DNA from: Bactericera cockerelli
Lineage: Eukaryota > Arthropoda > Insecta > Hemiptera > Triozidae
Length of the DNA: 64,000 bases
NCBI GenBank assembly: GCA_024516035.1
Contig: CM044965.1
Span: 1,688,646 to 1,752,645 of the forward strand
Direction: 5' to 3'
Part shown: positions 31,372-40,330 of the stretch, piece after piece
Layout: every line of letters starts with the position of its first letter
Position numbering within the stretch: position 1 is the stretch's first letter
Position numbers and translations under genes: made by a program
The notes under the pieces: generated by a model
Databases searched by the model: none
The model's input: the letters and a program-made list of their open reading frames with translations, nothing else
Told to the model about the DNA's origin: nothing

Positions 31372-31895
31372 TTGTGCTCACCCTGTATCTCCTAGTCTCA
31401 TTCCTGTCTTTTGTCACACCCAGTATATGAACCTGTCATGTGTTTAATTTCTCAGGAATACATTGGTATCAAGTAAATCATCACCCTGTATTTCCCAGTC
31501 TCATTCGTGTCTTTTGTCACACCCAGTATATGAACCTGTCATGTGTTAAATTTCTCAGGAATACATTGGCATCAAGTAAATCATCACCCTGTATTTCCCA
31601 GTCTCATTCGTGTCTTTTGTCACACCCAGTATGTGACCCTGTCATTTGTTAAATTTCTCAGGAATACATAAAAATCAAGTAAATCATTACTCTGTATTTC
31701 CAAGTCTTATTCATGTCTTTTGCCACACCCAGTATGTGAACCTGTCATGTGTTAAATTTCTCAGGAATACATTGGCATCAAGTAAATCATCACCCTGTAT
31801 TTTCCAAGTCTCATTCCTGTCTTTTGCCACACCCAGTATGTGAACCTGTCATGTGTTTAATTTCTCAGGAATACATTCCCATCAAATATATCATC
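31372..31895. repeat. Minisatellite, 103-bp unit, five copies
   Basis: Each unit contains CCCTGTATTTCCCAGTCTCA, CACACCCAGTATGTGAACCT and TTAAATTTCTCAGGAATACA. Spacing between copies is constant at 103 bp. The array ends at about 31895. 31896-32366 holds a probable LINE 3' end (gcacacccaatgatgtgttg) but no clear borders. Confidence 0.9.
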
Positions 31896-32366
31896 CCCAT
31901 TGTGCAGCTTATTACTATTATTATCACTACCGTTATGAGGGACAGAGGGACGCATCGTAAACTATTAGTGTCCAGTTGTCCACTGTCATGTCAGATTTAA
32001 GCCCTTCAAAACATTATGTATCTATTTTTTTATTTTTTTTTTAAAGTTAAAATACATATAAATATATATTTAACGACCGCACACCCAATGATGTGTTGCC
32101 TGTAGGCACGGTATACTCAACACAATCTTTTTTTTTAAACATAGTTTGAGGGTGTTGTTTTAGCCAGTTGTTTTTTTTTATAATCTTGCTACTTTTTAGT
32201 TTGAATTATGTAGGTATGTATAAATGTATATGATGTATTCATACCATACGTATGTATATTTCATACAATATGTATAGTTATATATTTATTCATAAATTTT
32301 GTATGTATCTATTCCGTAGAACCTGTGATATTATTACAACGGTATTGTATTGTAAACCCATCATCA

Positions 32367-32977
32367 TCTCTATATATAAATGAGAAATATGGACGGGCTT
32401 TGTAATATCTTTGTGTGTCCGAATTGTTTAGGCGAAACGGTAAGAGATAGCAAAAAATTGATGAGAGATGACCCCAAATAAAATTGCCGTACGACACCAG
32501 GAAAACTATCGAAAGTCCGAAATTCCAAACCGTCCTTGAGTCATGACCTTCCTCAAGTATTTCCTTGAGGAAGGGTCCGATTTTAAGACAGTCTTTGCCC
32601 TGGAACTTGAAATCTATCGCGAGGACCTATATTTTTTATTATTTAATAACACATTAGACAAAATTAGCTTTCATTTAATTCATATTAGGCCACATTCTGA
32701 CACACCGTTCTCGAGATAGAAGCCAGAATGTTCGAAATTTCGACCATTTTTCAGACTTTTCACGTTTTTTTACAGATTCCAGCACGGAACTTAAAATTTA
32801 TCGCGAGGACCTATATTTTTATTATAAAAACTGTCTGAGAACATCACATGATTTTATTTGAGCCCTTTGTTGCCATATTCTGACAAACCGTTCTCGAAAT
32901 ATAGGCAAGTTTGCTACATTATCAATATCCGCTATGATAGACTTGGCTCGGGATTTTGAAATTTACAGCGATGATGG

Positions 32978-33015
<38 letters not shown>

Positions 33016-33051
33016 TGATGTGTGTGGATGTGTGGTTTGTGTGTGTTGTGT

Positions 33052-33086
<35 letters not shown>

Positions 33087-33345
33087 GTGTGGGTGAGTGG
33101 GTGTGTGTGTGGATGTGTGAGTGTGTGTGATGTGTGTGGGTGTGTTTGGGTGGGTGTGTGTGTATGGGTGTGTGTGGATGTGCATGTATAGGGGTGTGTG
33201 GATGGGTGTGTGTGTCGATGTGTGTAAATGTGTGTGTGTGTGTGTGTGAGGTGTGTGTGGTGTGTGTATGTGGTGTGTGGGTGTGGTGTGTGATGTATGG
33301 GTGGTGTGTGTGAGATGGCTTGGCGAAGCGGGTGCAGCCCGCTAG
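32367..33345 (+). mobile_element. Helitron-type element with a (TG)n expansion
   Basis: Starts TCTCTATATATAAATGAG after an A and ends GCGGGTGCAGCCCGCTAG before a T, with a GCGGG/CCCGC stem near the end. The interior repeats a TTCTCGA(G/A)ATA motif and the phrase AACTT(G/A)AAATCTATCGCGAG. A (TG)n array of about 340 bp (32979-33320) makes up a third of the length. No Rep/helicase. Confidence 0.65.
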
Positions 33346-33411
33346 TATATTATAGCGGAACTTCCTGTAATGTTCTTTGTGACAGGACATGAATTAAGAC
33401 GCACATATACA

Positions 33412-33500
33412 TAGATAGTCAAGTGGTTAAGGCGCTAGTCTAGTAATACAAGTAGCGTTCGTTCGAATACTAGCCTGTGCATGAATTTTTCCTCGTTATT
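33412..33500 (+). repeat. SINE-B head
   Basis: TAGTCAAGTGGTTAAGGCGC (A box), GTTCGTTCGAATACTAGCC and the first body bases ATGAATTTTTCCTCG. Confidence 0.8.
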
Positions 33501-33504
33501 TTAA

Positions 33505-33622
33505 TGATAACATAATTTGTGTTAGTGACACAAACTCTCTTCACCAAATCCACGCTGAAACAGCAAATCTAACCACCAACACCCAGGTCCAGCGCCTTAT
33601 CGATCAAGCTACTGAGAATCCC
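33505..33622 (-). repeat. SINE-G
   Basis: AATTTGTGTTAGTGACACAA, CACCAAATCCACGCTGAAAC, GCCTTATCGATCAAGCTACT; B box largely lost. Confidence 0.65.
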
Positions 33623-33789
33623 TAAAAGGCATTAGCTTCGCCCCGGATTACAAGTCAATTGTAAATTTATTTATTATTATTTTTTTTTTTTTTTCTTCTT
33701 CTATCTATATTTTATTTGTAAATATTGTTAATTTTTTTCTGTTAATAATTTATTGTTGATTGTTTTGTATTAAAAGTAATAATAATAAT
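33623..33789 (+). repeat. LINE 3' end, second family
   Basis: AAAAGGCATTAGCTTCGCCC, CGGATTACAAGTCAATTGTA, T-rich stretch and a terminal AATAATAATAAT. Differs in sequence from L3-1 but has the same layout. Confidence 0.5.
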
Positions 33790-34076
33790 GCTTTTTCTTT
33801 GTGTTATTATGTCACAATTTTAGTGGGTAGCGCAGAATCATAGGACTTTACCATGCACTTTAATTTACAATATCTTGTATTACTTTTTTGCCTAAGATTC
33901 TGCCACTGGTCGCTGCTTCACATTAAAGCAGCTACTCATTTTTCCTCACGAGGTATGTGTGGACCCCGAACATCCAAGTACAGAGCAGAAAAAATCCTCC
34001 CCCGCTGGGAATCGAACCCAGGTCACCATGTGTGCAATGCCTAGCGCGCTAACTCGCTCTGCCACAGTGACTACTT
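33788..34076 (-). repeat. SINE-C, full length
   Basis: Reversed: CTTTGTGTTATTATGTCACA, TAGTGGGTAGCGCAGAATCA, ACTCATTTTTCCTCACGAGG, GGGAATCGAACCCAGGTCAC, GCTCTGCCACAGTGACTA. 34077-34425 has no feature I recognise. Confidence 0.9.
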
Positions 34077-34425
34077 GTATTAAAAGTAAGTGTAAATAAA
34101 TAAAATAAATAAGGATATATTATTATTATTATAACAATAAATGATGTCATTGAAAAGAAACCATCACAATATGTTGGGTCAGTTCTCTTGAATCAACAAG
34201 ACAACACCCTGGTAACCCTGGTTATCCTGCAAGACAAGGTCTCAATAGACCATTTACCCATGAAAATTTTGAACAGTGAACACAACCCCTCAAGAACCTG
34301 TAACTTGTATTAGGACATCACCCAATATCCAAAATAACCAAGTGATATATGAGGTCATTTCTCCTCATAATAATCGGATTGGTATATTTGGACACTTCTC
34401 CCTCAGCTCTTTTGGAAATAAACAT

Positions 34426-35057
34426 CAGGCGCGGCCGGTGCTAAGGAGCTGCGGAACTGCAGCACCCCCAGACGAAAATGAAAAAAATAATGTTTTTTTC
34501 AAGTCCAAGCTCGTACTTTCAGTGAAAATCATTACACATTTCTTGAATAATTAATTTACAATTACAATGATAGATACTAAGAGAGCCCAATTTAGTCGGG
34601 GGTTTTTTTTTTATTTTTAAAGATGAGTGTTTCACCGCCGTTTTTATTTCGTAGCCATGAAACAGGAGCTACTGTAGACGCTTGTGGTCTGTGTTGTAGC
34701 CTGCCCATCCCGTAGTATGCCTCCCCTCTGATGGGCGAGAAGTGACACAATACTTACCAATTAGGTCTGGGTCAACACGAGTGCACCGGAAGGTATGTAT
34801 CCCTTACAAACAATTGTAACCAAATTAAGAATACAATTTTTTGTCGGCACGGGGTATCGAACCCCGGGATCTTCCGCAAGGCAAGCGAGTGCTTAACCAC
34901 TGAACTAAGCATCAAAATTTCAATAGTTAATTTACAATTATAATGAACAGCATGATAGGTAGGATACACTCAAACTCGATGGGTAATAAGAGAGCCCATT
35001 TTAGTCTGGTTTATGTATTATGGAACCCCCGAAACATTTTCCCACCGGCCGCGCCTG
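34426..35057. mobile_element. hAT-like MITE containing a SINE-D
   Basis: Perfect 15-bp ends CAGGCGCGGCCGGTG and CACCGGCCGCGCCTG. CAG(G)-starting short ends suggest hAT, but the expected 8-bp duplication is not convincing (ATAAACAT and ATCACAAA). The interior segment TTAATTTACAATTA(C/T)AATGA and AGAGAGCCCA(A/T)TTTAGTC occurs on both sides of the SINE. A fragment of the same family lies at 46751-46815. Confidence 0.6.
34616..34912 (-). repeat. SINE-D, full length
   Basis: Reversed: AGATGAGTGTTTCACCGCC, TTTATTTCGTAGCCATGAAA, CCTGCCCATCCCGTAGTATG, TCAACACGAGTGCACCGGA, then the head TATCGAACCCCGGGATCTTC and TGCTTAACCACTGAACTAAG. Nested inside the hAT-like MITE. Confidence 0.9.
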
Positions 35058-35379
35058 ATCACAAACTGTAGTTATGCCATAATGCCACCTACCTATTGTT
35101 ATTGAACAAAGAGTTAGATCAACTGAAAGATGACTCCATCTACAACTATGTTATAATTGACAATGGAAGCAAAAACATTTAGGTTACATCAACTCAAAGG
35201 TGGGGTTTTTTGCAACATTCAAAAATTGTCAAACAAAAGACACCATTGTAAATATAGATCAACAACCGTTTGATTCCAACATTTTTGTGTTAATTTCTAT
35301 GAAAGTCATTTAGATGGCCTTAAAAAAAACTTGACAAAGATCAGATGGCACTGATTGACTGATCTTGAAGTGACTTTGT
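35058..35379. other. Unassigned
   Basis: No gene or element recognised. Flanks the Jockey-type LINE. Confidence 0.45.
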
Positions 35380-35388
35380 ATGCATTAT

Positions 35389-35390
<2 letters not shown>
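35380..35390. repeat. Target-site duplication of the Jockey LINE, left copy
   Basis: ATGCATTATAG, immediately left of the poly-T (complement of the LINE poly(A)). The same 11-mer is at 46122-46132. Confidence 0.8.
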
Positions 35391-35429
<39 letters not shown>

Positions 35430-35804
35430 GTACTTATTTATTTCATTTACAATCTACAACTTAAATTTAGAAAAAAAAAAACAATTGTAATGAGTAAATT
35501 AGATGGTGGTGTAAAATGACGTGGTGGAGAAGATATACATTTATATCACTCCAGTTTTTCTGAAGCACCTACTAAGTGCTCTGCTATCTTCCCCAAAGTG
35601 ACACCCAGAGCATATTCTGACTTAAATTCGGATTGAATGTAACACGGTGATAAGAGCACATGCTGTGCTTTTCCACCCAACCCGGATTAAGATCACCGTG
35701 TTACAGGCAATCCGAATAGTTTCAGGACAGAATATGGTCTCTAAATGTTAATTTAGAGGTTCTTAAAAAAAATAATAAAAACATATAATTATATATTTAT
35801 ATAG

Positions 35805-36213
35805 TCATTCAAACATGTCAATGGGCCAAGTTCTCTTGAGTCTTCTGTTGAGTGAAATGGGTTCGTTGAGGTTTCGTATAAGTTGGTTTATGTGGTTTGG
35901 AATTCTTTTCTGGTAGTTCAGTGGTCTTCTCTTAGCTTCATCAGCAACAAATGGAATGTTTAGATCATTATGTATTGTTTTGTTTGACACATACCAAGGC
36001 GCGCCTAGCATATTTCTTAGGACTTTGGATTGAAAGCGCTGGATGATGTTGATATTTGATGGCTTTGCACACCCCCAGAGTTCTATTCCGTAAGTCCAAA
36101 CAGGCTTCAGGATGATTTTGTAGAGGAGAATCTTGTTCTGGATTGAAACTCTAGACTTGGGTCCCATCAGCCAGTACATCTTGTTAAGTTTGAGTTTAAG
36201 ATGAAGTCTCTTT
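35805..36213 (-). pseudogene. Jockey ORF2, C-terminal part (third piece)
   Basis: Encodes LHLKLKLNKMYWLMG, SIQNKILLYKIILKPVW, TYGIELWGCAKPSNI and FQSKVLRNMLGAPWYV, the conserved region after the RT palm in Jockey ORF2. It continues directly from the piece ending at 38186: joining the two at the 8-bp duplication keeps the frame. The stop codon is at 35805. The 3' UTR lies to the left. Confidence 0.9.
36206..36213. repeat. Target-site duplication of the inner LINE, left copy
   Basis: GTCTCTTT; the same 8-mer is at 38178-38185. Confidence 0.8.
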
Positions 36214-38177
36214 TTTTTTTGTTTTTTTTTTTTTTGTTTTTTACAAATTAACGGGGTTTACCCATGTTTATTGTATATAATATTAAAATACAATTGTATA
36301 AAGTTGGAAAAATACATATAAAAGTATAACATAGAAATATATAAAAGTTAGGTATACATGTAAAATATAAATGATGCTATTACGTATATAAATAGATAGT
36401 ATTCTTAATTTACAATACCTACTCAGATATTGTTTAAGCTTAATAATTTTTGTTTTGTAGTCTCAACATTATCATAAAACAGATCTATCGAAGGATCTTT
36501 GTTACAAGCTTGATTGAAGAGTCGCACAATACGGTTGAATGGTTTAAAAAAAGCATAATTTTTGGTGCAAGATTTTTCATAGAGTAGATTCCTATTTCTT
36601 GTGTTTTTATTATTGGTTCTAAAGGAGAGTTCTTCTAGAAATTCTGGTAAAATAGTTTTATTATTAAGAATTTTAGCGAGGAGTAGAATATCAATTGTGT
36701 CTCTCCTATGTTGTAAAGTAATAACATTGTTGGCTTTCATAATTTCGCTATAATTGTGATCTGTAATACTCATTGGTTTTTTCTGTTTGAACGCAAGGTT
36801 TCTAAGAAATCTATGTTGCACAGATTCGACCTTGGAGATATATTTTTCATAGTAAGGAGACCACACAGAGGAGCCGTACTCTAAGATGGGACGGACAAAA
36901 GCATAGTATAAAATGATGTATGTTTTGGGGTCTATGAATTCTCTGCTATTTCTATTAATGAAACCCAGAATTTTGTAAGCTTTTTTTGTTATATTAGAGT
37001 AATGTTCATTATAAGATAACTTATGATCGAAGATTATACCTAGATCTTTTACTTCGTAAATTCTCTCTAGAAGAATATTGTTGATGGCGTACTGGTAAAT
37101 AACAGGGGATTTCTTGCGATGGAATGACAAAATTTTACATTTATTGATATTGAGCTCCATTCTGTTCATCTGACACCACTCGAAAAGGGAGTCTAAGGCT
37201 CTTTGTAAAGTTATAGCATCTGACTGATCCTTTATGGTGAGTCCTGTTCGTTTGTCGTCAGCAAATAACCAGAATGTCGTTGGTAGATAAGAGTAAACGT
37301 CATTTATGTAAAGATTAAAAATAAGACCTGATAGATGGCCACCCTGTATACAGCCTGATAGCACATCAAATGGTTCGGATAGGTAAGTAGAGTAATTGTT
37401 GACCTTTTGATCTTGGTGACAGTGGCAGATATTGTTATCACTCTCTATCATTTTTAATTTTACTAGTTGAGTGCGTTGAGAAAAGTAACTGTAGAAAAAA
37501 GATAGTAAAGGGTCGACAATACCATATGCGCGCAGTTTTGCGCATAATATGTTTGTGTTTATTTTGTCAAAGGCTTTAGAATAGTCTGTCATAATACAGT
37601 CAAACTGGTCCCCGCTGTCAATAATGTTACACACATGGTCAGTAAAGGATAAAAGGTTTGTGGTCGTAGATTTATTATTTACAAAGCCATGCTGTTGGGA
37701 ATTAAAAGTGTATTTAAAATAGGTTGTATCTGATTGTATATAAGTTTGTCTAATATTTTTGGAATGGTCGATATCTTACTGATGGGCCTATAATTCGACA
37801 CATTAGCTTTCAAACCACTCTTAAATATAGGTGTAATATAAGAGGTTTTCCAGGCATCAGGAAAGATACCTGTTGACATAGACCAGTTGAATAGGAAACA
37901 GAGTGGAGTAACTAAGACAGATGAACAATTCTTGATTAAAATAGGAGGGACGTTGTCAGGTCCACTGGATGAGTCTGATTTTAATGTTTTCATTATATCA
38001 ACAAGTTCTTGAGGATTAAAGCAAATCCTGGACAAAGGTGATGCTAAAGTTTTTTCAAACATAAACTCAGGAGGGGCTAATTGTTCTTTAGAATATACTG
38101 ATGAAAAATTTTGGGCAAAAAGATTTGTGATTTCTAGGGAATTACTTGAAGATTGTTCATTATAATTCATGACAGTG
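36214..38177 (-). mobile_element. Inner LINE: 5'-truncated non-LTR retrotransposon
   Basis: Inserted in ORF2 of the Jockey element on the same strand. Its poly(A) (T-rich 36214-36240, with two G interruptions) is at the left and its truncated 5' end at 38177, flanked by GTCTCTTT. A short piece resembling its 3' end (ACAAATTAACG...ACCCAT) recurs at about 61878-61905. Confidence 0.9.
36423..38165 (-). pseudogene. Reverse transcriptase of the inner LINE (one frameshift)
   Basis: The N-terminal part (37679-38165) shows SDSSSGPDNVPPILIK, FPDAWKTSYITPIFKSG and NYRPISKISTIPKILDK (RT motifs 0-2). The second part (36423-37634 plus about 50 upstream bases) shows DCIMTDYSKAFDKIN (motif 3), DVLSGCIQGGHLSGLIF (motif 4, with QGG where QGS is usual), TTFWLFADDKR (catalytic FADD), NINKCKILSF, VKDLGIIFDHKL and RPILEYGSSVWSP. 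One one-base shift near 37690 separates the parts. No endonuclease domain remains. The motif order fits Jockey/CR1-type RTs. Clade is inferred. Confidence 0.9.
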
Positions 38178-38185
38178 GTCTCTTT
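38178..38185. repeat. Target-site duplication of the inner LINE, right copy
   Basis: GTCTCTTT, matching 36206-36213. Confidence 0.8.
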
Positions 38186-39894
38186 GTGGTGATGTGATGT
38201 TTCCATGTAAGTTTGCGATCTAAATGGATGCCAAGGTAACGAACTTTATCGTCTTGGGGTATAATTTGGTTGTTTAGGACAACTGGAGGACATGATGTTG
38301 TTCTTGTGGTGAATGTCACATGTACTGACTTGTTTTCATTTACACAAATACGCCAGGTTTTTAGCCATTTCTGTAGTTGGTTTAGGTAGTTTTGTAGAGA
38401 ATCGGACGCAGCTGTTGGATCTTTGTTTTTCGACAGTATTGCCGTATCATCTGCAAATGTCGCTATAGTGGTTTCATCAGTGGTTGGTAGATCTCTGGTA
38501 AACAAAACATACAGGAAAGGTCCAAGGACGCTCCCTTGTGGGACAGAAGCCTCAATTTTGTGATAGTTTGAGTAGGCATCATTGTGTTTCACCCTGAAGA
38601 ATCTGTCAGAAATGTATGATTTGAGTAGTAAGTAGTAGGGTTGTGGAAGAAGAGACTTTATCTTGAACAGTAGGCCGGTATGCCAAACCTTATCGAACGC
38701 TGAGGTTACGTCTAGAAAGGCTGCTGAACAATGGCTCTTTTCTTCCAGGGTTGACGCTACTACATTCACTACACGGTGGACTTGCTGGATTGTGGAATGA
38801 GCGCTGCGAAACCCAAACTGATGGTCCGGAATTATCGCTTTTGCAAACTCTTCTTGCATAATTCTTCTCAAGAAAATCCTTTCAAAAAGTTTCGACAATG
38901 ATGGAAGAAGGCTGATTGGGCGGTAAGAGGAGACCTCTTCAGGTGGTTTATTTGGTTTCTGAATCATTATAATTTCGGCATACTTCCACAAAACAGGCCA
39001 ATAGTTAAGTCTCAGCATGGCATTGAAAATTTGAGTTATGAGCAGGATGCCTCTGTCTGGAAGCTCCTGGAGAATCTTCCCAGTAATCAAGTCATACCCT
39101 GGTGCTTTATTCTTTTTGATGTTTTTGAGTGCAAAGCTGATCTCTGATGGTGATATTGCTTTAATAGGCATAGCCATTTGACATGGGACATCAAGAAACT
39201 GCTCAATATCTGTTTGTTCTGCCATATCAGCATCTTGAGCAGGTGGAAATGGTTGAAAGACTGAACGCAGATGATCGCCAAACATGTTGACTTTTTCCTC
39301 ATTTGATCTTGCATATACGCCCGGGGCCTTTCTCAGTGGTGGTACATGTTTGTGTGGCCTCTTAAGTCCTTTGGTTGCTTGCCAGAGAGAATTGTCGTTG
39401 ATGGAGAGAGATTTCAAGAAGTTTTCAAAAGCATCGTTGTGTCTCTTTTGTATGAGTGACGTCAAATTTCGGGTAAGTTTGTTGAGAGTTCTTTTATCAT
39501 TGATGTTTCTGCTTGCTTGCCATCTATTTCTAGCTCTTCTCTTTGCTACTATGAGGTCTCGTATTTCTTTGGGTAGGTTTATTTGCTCTTTTTTTCTGTT
39601 TTTCCACAGGTGTAGCATAGAGTGCTGCTTCCTGAATAAGGGTTGTTAGATACTGACTTGCACTATCAATATCTTCAGTGGATTTCAAACTTAATCTGAG
39701 ATTAACATTTTCTTCAAGAAACCATTTAAAAGTCTCCCAGTTTGTTTTAGGGGTTGTGAGTCTTGGTGGCTTAGGGTTTGTTATCACCGCTGTGGAAAGA
39801 GTCAAGACTAGCGCTGAGTGGTCAGAAGATAAATCATCATTTCTTTCTATGTAAGTATAGTTGTCCGCCACACCACTCGTTATAAAGAAGTCTA
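38178..39894 (-). pseudogene. Jockey ORF2, end of endonuclease, linker and RT (second piece)
   Basis: Starts right after the Harbinger TTA with IDFFITSGV and DDLSSDHSALVL, the SDH-containing C-terminus of the AP-type endonuclease. The linker follows. RT from about 39150: KNKAPGYDLITGKIL, YRPISLLPSLSKLFERI, IPDHQFGFRSAHST, AAFLDVTSAFDKVWH, EASVPQGSVLGPFLYVL, TIATFADDTAIL (catalytic FADD) and VRYLGIHLDRKLTWKHHI. A one-base shift in an A-run near 39590 separates the linker from the RT. The frame then runs to the border of the inner LINE. Confidence 0.92.
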
Positions 39895-39897
39895 TTA
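39895..39897. repeat. Harbinger TSD, left (TTA)
   Basis: TTA; repeated at 43715-43717. A 3-bp TWA-type duplication is characteristic of PIF/Harbinger. Confidence 0.85.
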
Positions 39898-39952
39898 AGG
39901 CCCTGCCAGACAGAACGCGGTCTGCGTTCTGCGGTCTGCGGGCGGCGGGCAG
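39898..39952 (+). repeat. Left terminal inverted repeat
   Basis: GC-rich, with internal repeats of GCGGTCTGCG and TTCTGCGGTCTGCGGG. Differs from the right end at positions 4-5 only. Confidence 0.9.
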
Positions 39953-40085
39953 CGATCTCTGTAATACATGTAAATGAATCGGCCATGCCACACTAGAGAG
40001 CGGTTGCCCGCGCGGTCTGAGTAGATCGCAACTGCCCGCGCGGGCAACCGCAAGAGTTGTAAAATTTTACAGAGATCGCGGCGGG
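39949..40085. promoter_or_regulatory. Subterminal compound palindrome
   Basis: GCGGTTGCCCGCGCGG (40000-40015) and its exact reverse complement (40036-40051) form a 16-bp stem with a 20-base loop. Around it GCGATCTCTGTAA (39953) pairs with TTTACAGAGATCGC (40066). Its place next to the TIR and ahead of the plus-strand gene suggests a transposase-binding or promoter region. That role is inference. Confidence 0.6.
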
Positions 40086-40194
40086 CTAGAGTTCAGTAGT
40101 AATTGATTTTTAGTTTTTCATCTCGAAATTAACGTATCTATATTTTTTCTTCTTCTTTTTTTATTCTCTCTCTCCTCCTGTCTGTCTGTCTCCC

Positions 40195-40196
40195 TT

Positions 40197-40267
<71 letters not shown>
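40195..40267. repeat. (TC)n microsatellite in the 5' region of the MADF-type gene
   Basis: Nearly pure CT run 65-140 bp ahead of the start codon at 40331. Confidence 0.95.
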
Positions 40268-40269
<2 letters not shown>

Positions 40270-40330
40270 ACTTCTTTATTAAATCTTTATTATCTTTATC
40301 CGTGTGTTATTAAATAAAATTAGGTACCTA

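Noticed and set aside
32922..33390. His/Thr/Pro-rich and Cys/Val-rich frames
   Set aside because: Produced by the (TG)n array inside a Helitron; periodic dipeptides only.
34418..35065. 8-bp target duplication for the hAT-like MITE
   Set aside because: ATAAACAT and ATCACAAA agree at only about half of the positions, so I did not claim it.
39530..39991. 153-aa frame read as a single protein starting MAWPIHLHVLQ
   Set aside because: Its first part is translated from the Harbinger terminal repeat. Only the part after the TTA border belongs to Jockey ORF2.
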